Below, one piece after another: positions 60,226 to 64,000 of a DNA stretch of 64,000 nucleotides. A model generated the notes under the pieces. The model did not search any database. It was not told the origin of the DNA and worked only from the letters and a program-made list of their open reading frames with translations. Position numbers and translations under genes: made by a program. Every line of letters starts with the position of its first letter. Positions within the stretch are counted from its first letter, which is position 1. This stretch comes from Chloroflexota bacterium (GTDB taxonomy: Bacteria > Chloroflexota > Dehalococcoidia > Bin125): positions 1 through 64,000 of the forward strand of contig JAPPNI010000018.1 of the NCBI GenBank assembly GCA_028873865.1. The letters run 5' to 3'.

Positions 60226-60744
60226 TTAGTCTCCGGGGCGCGGGTAGGAGATGCCGGTACCGCGCGAGATGGCGACGACCTTGCCGTTCTGGTTGGTGTA
60301 GGTGGTCTCGGACACCTGGATCAGCATGGGTACGCCGAGGGCGCCGCTCCAGCGCTCGTTCAGTGAGGCGAGCGCCGTCGACGAGGTGAGCGTGTCGCCC
60401 GCGCAGATTTGCTCGCCGGTGTACTCGATGTCGGTGCCGCCGTTGAGGACCAAGGGGTAGGGCGAGCGGAATCCGCCGCCGCCACGGCGACCGCCGAAGG
60501 TGGGGTCGGAGTCGGCGGGGTTGTAGAGCGGCGTGCCGAGATATCCCGGAGGCGCCGGCAGGCTGCGGTAGCCGCGCTCGCGGGCGACCTCTTCGTCGTA
60601 GAAGGCCGGGTCAACGTAGCCGACGGAGCGGGCGAACATGCGCACGCTGGTTGTCGTCAGTTCGCTGATCGTCTCGGGGCCCTTGACGCCGATCAGGGCG
60701 CGCATTTCGTCGGTGATGGCCGACTCAAACTCTTGATCTGCCAT
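60226..60744 (-). CDS. MaoC-like dehydratase, N-terminal (FAS1-like) domain protein
   Basis: 172 aa. TSVRMFARSVGYVDPAFYDEEVARER, SLPAPPGYLGTPLYNP and LNGGTDIEYTGEQICAGDTLTS are typical of the non-catalytic MaoC_dehydrat_N domain, which pairs with the MaoC subunit encoded next. GGGAGG lies before the ATG. Could act on branched or aromatic acyl-CoA intermediates. Confidence 0.88.
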   Translation of the reverse strand: MADQEFESAITDEMRALIGVKGPETISELTTTSVRMFARSVGYVDPAFYDEEVARERGYRSLPAPPGYLGTPLYNPADSDPTFGGRRGGGGFRSPYPLVLNGGTDIEYTGEQICAGDTLTSSTALASLNERWSGALGVPMLIQVSETTYTNQNGKVVAISRGTGISYPRPGD

Positions 60745-60803
60745 GATGCTCCTCCCTTACTCGTGAGCTGGGTTGGCGTGCTTGTCGTTGGACGGATCGA
60801 AGT

Positions 60804-61511
60804 CTAGCTGCCGCTGGCGCTCGCTCCGACAATGCTGAATTTTGGCGGCCGTGAGGGCACGGCGAACTCTTCGCCGGTGGCCATGTCGACGGCGCAGAAG
60901 TTGCCCGTCTTGAGTTCGCGGACGAGGTCCTGCCAGGTCTCGATTGAGTCGGTCTCGAACCAGGTGGCGACCTTGCCAATGTCGTGGACGGCGTGGGAGT
61001 CGGTGCCGGCGGTGCCGTTCATGCCCGAGGCGGCGGCGAGATCGGCGGAGAAGCGGTTCTCGCGCTCCTTGCCGCGGCCGTTGAGGATCTCGAGCGCGAT
61101 GACGTGCTCCATGGCGCCGTTGTTGGCGGCGCGTTCGACGGCGGTCTGCCAGTCCTCGGGGTTGTCCTTCCAGGCGATCTGGCGGCGGTAAGGATGGGCG
61201 AAGACCAGCGCGCCGCCGCGCTCGTAGACGTGCTCGGCGAGGCGCTCGACGCGGTGCATGCCGAAGACGTACTTGTCCATGCCCCAGGCGAGGATGTGAC
61301 CGGGGTCGGTGGAGACTTCACAGCCGGGGATGATGACGATGCCGACTTCCTCGGCGATCTTCTGGACCTCGTCGTGCGGCCAGAGGGCGTCGTGCTCGGT
61401 GAAGGAGATGCCGTCGAGGCCGGCCTCCTTGGCGCGGACCGCGAGGTCACGCGGGTCGAGCACGGAGTCGTGCGAGCGCGGCCACGTGTGGTTGTGCAGG
61501 TCAATCAGCAT
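60804..61511 (-). CDS. PHP-domain metal-dependent phosphoesterase
   Basis: 235 aa. LIDLHNHTWPRSHDS, ISFTEHDALWPHDEV, IIPGCEVSTDPGHILAWGM, GGALVFAHPYRRQ and GTAGTDSHAVHDIG give the metal ligands of the PHP fold. Related to phosphoesterases hydrolysing nucleotides or histidinol phosphate; substrate unknown. Confidence 0.9.
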   Translation of the reverse strand: MLIDLHNHTWPRSHDSVLDPRDLAVRAKEAGLDGISFTEHDALWPHDEVQKIAEEVGIVIIPGCEVSTDPGHILAWGMDKYVFGMHRVERLAEHVYERGGALVFAHPYRRQIAWKDNPEDWQTAVERAANNGAMEHVIALEILNGRGKERENRFSADLAAASGMNGTAGTDSHAVHDIGKVATWFETDSIETWQDLVRELKTGNFCAVDMATGEEFAVPSRPPKFSIVGASASGS

Positions 61512-61705
61512 GCAGTCGTCTAACTGGTGTTGGCTGGTTGTTCGCTACCCGGCGTTCGCCGGGCGAGTGTCATGGTATCACCCGTCCGGGTGAGGCCGGC
61601 GCGGCGCTCTTCGCGACAGGCAGGGCGGGGCCGGGGTGCGGGTGATCCGCGAAAAGAAAAAAACGCGCGGGACTTGACAGCCGAAGAGGGAGATGGGGTT
61701 GGCTG

Positions 61706-62002
61706 TTACAAGGGGTCGTCGTCTTCCTCGGGCAGCTCGTCGCCGGAGGGAACGGGCCCCCGCTCGGGGGCGGGGACGGAGGGAGCTTCGCGGTCGTAGA
61801 GGTCGCGGAGCTTGTGGCGGGGGACGTCGTAGGGGTCGGTGGCGAAGCAGAGTTGTTGGTTGAGCCGGGCCTGCTCGGTGGGGGCGTAGAGTTCGCGCAC
61901 GATGGCGCCGAGCGCCCTGAGTCGGATGTAGCCCGGGTTGTGGTCTGCGGACTGTCGCCAGAGGTGGTCCATCCGGGCTCGGAGATTGAATTGGTTTGGC
62001 AT
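61706..62002 (-). CDS. Small conserved protein of duplicated cassette (copy 2)
   Basis: 98-aa near-copy of the protein at 39385-39696; the first 70 residues differ at only a few positions (MPNQFNLRARMDHLWRQSAD; DPYDVPRHKLRDLYD), the linker is Pro-rich, and the acidic end EEDDDPL is identical. AGGAG lies 8 nt before ATG 62002. A longer in-frame extension upstream runs through the non-coding leader and is rejected. Function unknown. Confidence 0.8.
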   Translation of the reverse strand: MPNQFNLRARMDHLWRQSADHNPGYIRLRALGAIVRELYAPTEQARLNQQLCFATDPYDVPRHKLRDLYDREAPSVPAPERGPVPSGDELPEEDDDPL

Positions 62003-62028
62003 TGGGAACGCTCCTGGTTCTGCTAGGT

Positions 62029-62040
62029 GTACGTATGTTC
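62029..62040. promoter_or_regulatory. LexA-box-like operator (copy 2)
   Basis: On the minus strand GAAC-ATAC-GTAC, immediately after TATGATAA, which could be a -10 box; an operator there would block initiation. Identical to the site in copy 1. Confidence 0.4.
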
Positions 62041-62141
62041 TTATCATAGCCCGAATGTGTGTGCGTGGGTTGCGGGCCGGCCAAAGGGTGAGGCGAGGGT
62101 TACTGTCTTGCTGCGCTTGGTGATCGAGGTCTGGGCCCCGC

Positions 62142-62370
62142 CTTCGCGGGAACGACGGAACGGGGAGCAGAGACACACTGGCGGGCACCTCCTTCATCGG
62201 CGCCGGCAGGCCCCGCCTTCGCGGGGCCGACTTTGATTGATTTGGGCGCGGGGCTCCAGACGGCGCAGGAGGAGGTGGGGCGATTGAGTGAGTTGGTGCT
62301 GGTGCATATACTCCCTCAGAGTCGCCCGCTAACTCCGGTGGGGGCATGAGGCGAAGTAGGGCTGATCCAG
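62142..62370. other. Intergenic region upstream of nuoA
   Basis: About 230 bp without a gene. It holds a perfect 8-bp tetraloop hairpin GGCCCCGC-cttc-GCGGGGCC at 62209-62228. A similar CCCGC-cttc-GCGGG hairpin lies just inside the cassette at 62137-62150. Such short GC palindromes are probably dispersed elements. Confidence 0.5.
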
Positions 62371-62751
62371 ATGGAGAACGTCCTGGAGCAGTACGCGCAC
62401 CTCGGCATTCTGCTGATCTTCGCCGCGATCTTTCCTTCGCTCCCCCTGATTGCTTCGTGGGCGTTCTTCAAGTTCGGGCTTCGGCCGCGGATGCCCAACG
62501 CGGTGAAGTCGGACACCTATGAGTGCGGCGTCGAGACCGAGGGCCCGACCTGGGTCCAGTTCAACTTCCGCTACTACCTCGTGGCGCTGATCTTCGTGCT
62601 GTTCGACGTCGAGGTGATCTTCCTCTTCCCGCTGGCCGTGGCGCTGGACTCGGTGGTGGTGACGGGACTGGTCGCTGCGTTGATCTTCATCGCGGTGCTG
62701 TTCCTGGGGCTGGTCTACGAGTGGCGACGCCAGGCGCTGGAGTGGCGCTGA
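62371..62751 (+). CDS. nuoA: NADH-quinone oxidoreductase subunit A
   Basis: 126-aa membrane subunit of complex I with three helices. SDTYECGVETEGPTWVQFNFRYY is the conserved loop at the quinone site, and YYLVALIFVLFDVEVIFLFP the second helix. First gene of the nuo operon here; nuoC follows after 1 nt with no nuoB between. Confidence 0.95.
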   Translation: MENVLEQYAHLGILLIFAAIFPSLPLIASWAFFKFGLRPRMPNAVKSDTYECGVETEGPTWVQFNFRYYLVALIFVLFDVEVIFLFPLAVALDSVVVTGLVAALIFIAVLFLGLVYEWRRQALEWR

Positions 62752-62752
62752 C

Positions 62753-63361
62753 GTGACGAGCAGCTATGACGCCACGGCGGCGATGGAGATCGTCAACGCG
62801 AGCGCACCGGGCGCGGCCTGCGTCGACGACGGCGTGCTGTTCCTCGATCCGGAGCGGCTGGTAGAGGCGGTGCGGACGCTGCGCGACGCGGAGGCGAGCG
62901 ACCTCGTCTTCCTCTCGAACCTGACGGCGGTCGACCACGAGTTGCACTTCGAGCTGGTCTACCACCTGCAATCGCTGGACCACAATCACATCCTGCAGGT
63001 CAAGGCGCGGGTGGCGGATCGGGAAGATCCGTCGCTGCCCTCGCTGACCGGGGTCTACCACGGGGCGCACCTGCAGGAGCGCGAGGTTTACGACCTGTTC
63101 GGGATCCGCTTCGAGGGCCATCCCGACCTGCGGCGGATGTTCCTCTGGGACGGCTTCCCGGGCTATCCGCTGCGCAAGGATTTCCTGCAGATGCCGGGCC
63201 AGGTGCGGGCGGGCCTGCCGGGCTTCCCGCATGAGAGCGAAGAGAACGCCTGGCCGGTGCCGGGCAGCGTGCCGCAGCGTCCGATGCACCCCAACGATCC
63301 GCAGCCCGAGGGCGAGCTGGTCGTGGCTGAGCCAGACGGGGAGAGCGAGGAATCGTCGTGA
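62753..63361 (+). CDS. nuoC: NADH-quinone oxidoreductase subunit C
   Basis: 202-aa peripheral-arm subunit. Signature QEREVYDLFGIRFEGHPDLR, then MFLWDGFPGYPLRKDF. The N-terminal part (ERLVEAVRTLRDAEASDLVF) is normal. GTG start 1 nt after nuoA. C-terminal tail is Glu and Pro rich. Confidence 0.94.
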   Translation: MTSSYDATAAMEIVNASAPGAACVDDGVLFLDPERLVEAVRTLRDAEASDLVFLSNLTAVDHELHFELVYHLQSLDHNHILQVKARVADREDPSLPSLTGVYHGAHLQEREVYDLFGIRFEGHPDLRRMFLWDGFPGYPLRKDFLQMPGQVRAGLPGFPHESEENAWPVPGSVPQRPMHPNDPQPEGELVVAEPDGESEESS

Positions 63362-64000
63362 CCATGTCCGACGACACGCGGCTCGCCATGCAGGGCACGA
63401 TCGAGGCGCTGACCAGCGGCGACGGCTCGGAGCCGGTGGTCGTCAATCTCGGCCCGCAGCATCCCTCGACGCACGGCGTGTTCCGGCTCAAGGTGACGCT
63501 GGACGGCGAGATCGTGCAGGACGCGGAGATGCGGATCGGCTATCTGCATCGCTCGATGGAAAAGCTGGCCGAAGAACGCACCTACACGCAAAACATTCCC
63601 TTTACCGACCGGATCGATTACCTGGCCGCGATGTCGAACAACCTCGCCTACTGCCTGGCGGCGGAAGAGCTGTTGGGCGTCGAGGTTCCGCCGCGCGCGA
63701 ACGCGATCCGCGTGATGTTCGCCGAGTTGCAGCGGGTGGCCTCGCACGCAATGGCCAACGGCACCTTCATTAACGATTGCGGCGCGTGGCATACGCCGCT
63801 GTTCCACATGTTCCGCGATCGCGAGCGGGTGCTCGACATGTTCGAGATGACCTGCGGCGCGCGCTTGACTACGAACTACATGCGGATCGGCGGGGTCGCC
63901 TTCGACCTGCCGGACGAGTTGCTGCCAACGCTAGAGCAGTTCCTGGCCGACATGCCGGAGAACATCGCCAACTACGAGGCGCTGCTGCTGGAGAACGAGA
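63358..64000 (+). CDS. nuoD: NADH-quinone oxidoreductase subunit D (partial, cut by window end)
   Basis: About 214 residues are present. GPQHPSTHGVFRL and IGYLHRSMEKLAEERTYTQ with TDRIDYLAAMSNN are characteristic; ASHAMANGTFINDCGAW follows. The usual HRG is HRS. Start is GTG 63358 overlapping nuoC (GTGA) or ATG 63364. The gene continues beyond the window. Confidence 0.95.
   Translation, partial: MTMSDDTRLAMQGTIEALTSGDGSEPVVVNLGPQHPSTHGVFRLKVTLDGEIVQDAEMRIGYLHRSMEKLAEERTYTQNIPFTDRIDYLAAMSNNLAYCLAAEELLGVEVPPRANAIRVMFAELQRVASHAMANGTFINDCGAWHTPLFHMFRDRERVLDMFEMTCGARLTTNYMRIGGVAFDLPDELLPTLEQFLADMPENIANYEALLLENE

Larger units (their letters stand above)
61626..62141 (-). repeat. 0.5-kb dispersed cassette, copy 2 (inverted relative to copy 1)
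   Basis: About 516 bp matching 39245-39765 in opposite orientation. Shared: leader, LexA-box-like site, ribosome site, small gene, and the downstream TTTTTTTCTTTTCGCGGATC stretch. The copies differ by scattered substitutions and small indels and a divergent middle leader. No terminal repeats or flanking direct repeats were found by eye. Confidence 0.85.

Noticed and set aside
62003..62347. N-terminal extension of the small cassette protein (copy 2)
   Set aside because: The same region upstream of copy 1 is not open in that frame and holds the operator and ribosome site.

Overview
High-GC bacterial chromosome segment with closely packed genes. Gene content points to Chloroflexota, most likely a marine or sponge-associated Dehalococcoidia/SAR202-type lineage. 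This is inferred from the mix of CaiB/BaiF, phytanoyl-CoA dioxygenase, luciferase-like flavin monooxygenase, MaoC and copper amine oxidase genes together with a UGSC-type selenoprotein. No rRNA or other phylogenetic marker settles it.

Layout. 0.1-7.1 kb: a peptide-type ABC importer (binding protein, two permeases, minus strand), a YbaK-type deacylase, a ketopantoate-reductase-like enzyme and an orphan periplasmic binding protein. 7.3-18.7 kb: amide/amine metabolism, comprising a penicillin-acylase-type Ntn hydrolase, a lone EctB-like aminotransferase, two tandem copper amine oxidases with His-rich tails, a frameshifted TIGR02391-type gene, a second orphan binding protein and a thiolase. 19-21.1 kb: an exported 14-repeat RCC1-like protein whose C-terminal module is shared with both orphan binding proteins. 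21.2-32.8 kb: amidohydrolase, aspartic-protease pair, DHA2 exporter, class III aminotransferase, acyl-CoA-dehydrogenase-like flavoprotein, fused double CaiB, CMD-domain protein, PhyH oxygenase and an EamA transporter. 32.9-38.2 kb: a MoaD-like/BNR pair, then a plus-strand run of VOC, RidA, LLM, Rdx (SelW-like), a UGSC protein read through an in-frame TGA (candidate selenocysteine), and an uncharacterised partner.

38.2-46.3 kb: nucleoside hydrolase, a small-gene cassette, LLM, PNPOx-like and TolB-like proteins, Nudix, serS, methyltransferase, NIPSNAP-like protein and tRNA-Ser(UGA). 46.3-51 kb: Zn alcohol dehydrogenase, a T/C-rich tandem-repeat region, tRNA-Leu(UAA), comEC and comEA. 51.1-59.6 kb: argF, then a core run cdaA-cdaR-der-plsY-gpsA-HEAT, Nudix and GNAT. 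59.7-61.5 kb: two MaoC-type dehydratases and a PHP phosphoesterase. 61.6-62.1 kb: an inverted second copy of the 39.2-39.8 kb cassette. 62.4 kb to the end: nuoA-nuoC-nuoD of complex I without nuoB, nuoD cut by the window edge.

How the genes fit together: much of the window encodes uptake and oxidative breakdown of small organic N- and C-compounds (peptides, amides, amines, CoA thioesters), interleaved with housekeeping genes. The most interesting items are the UGSC candidate selenoprotein with a SECIS-like hairpin, the duplicated 0.5-kb cassette with a LexA-box-like operator, and the unnamed module shared by three exported proteins.
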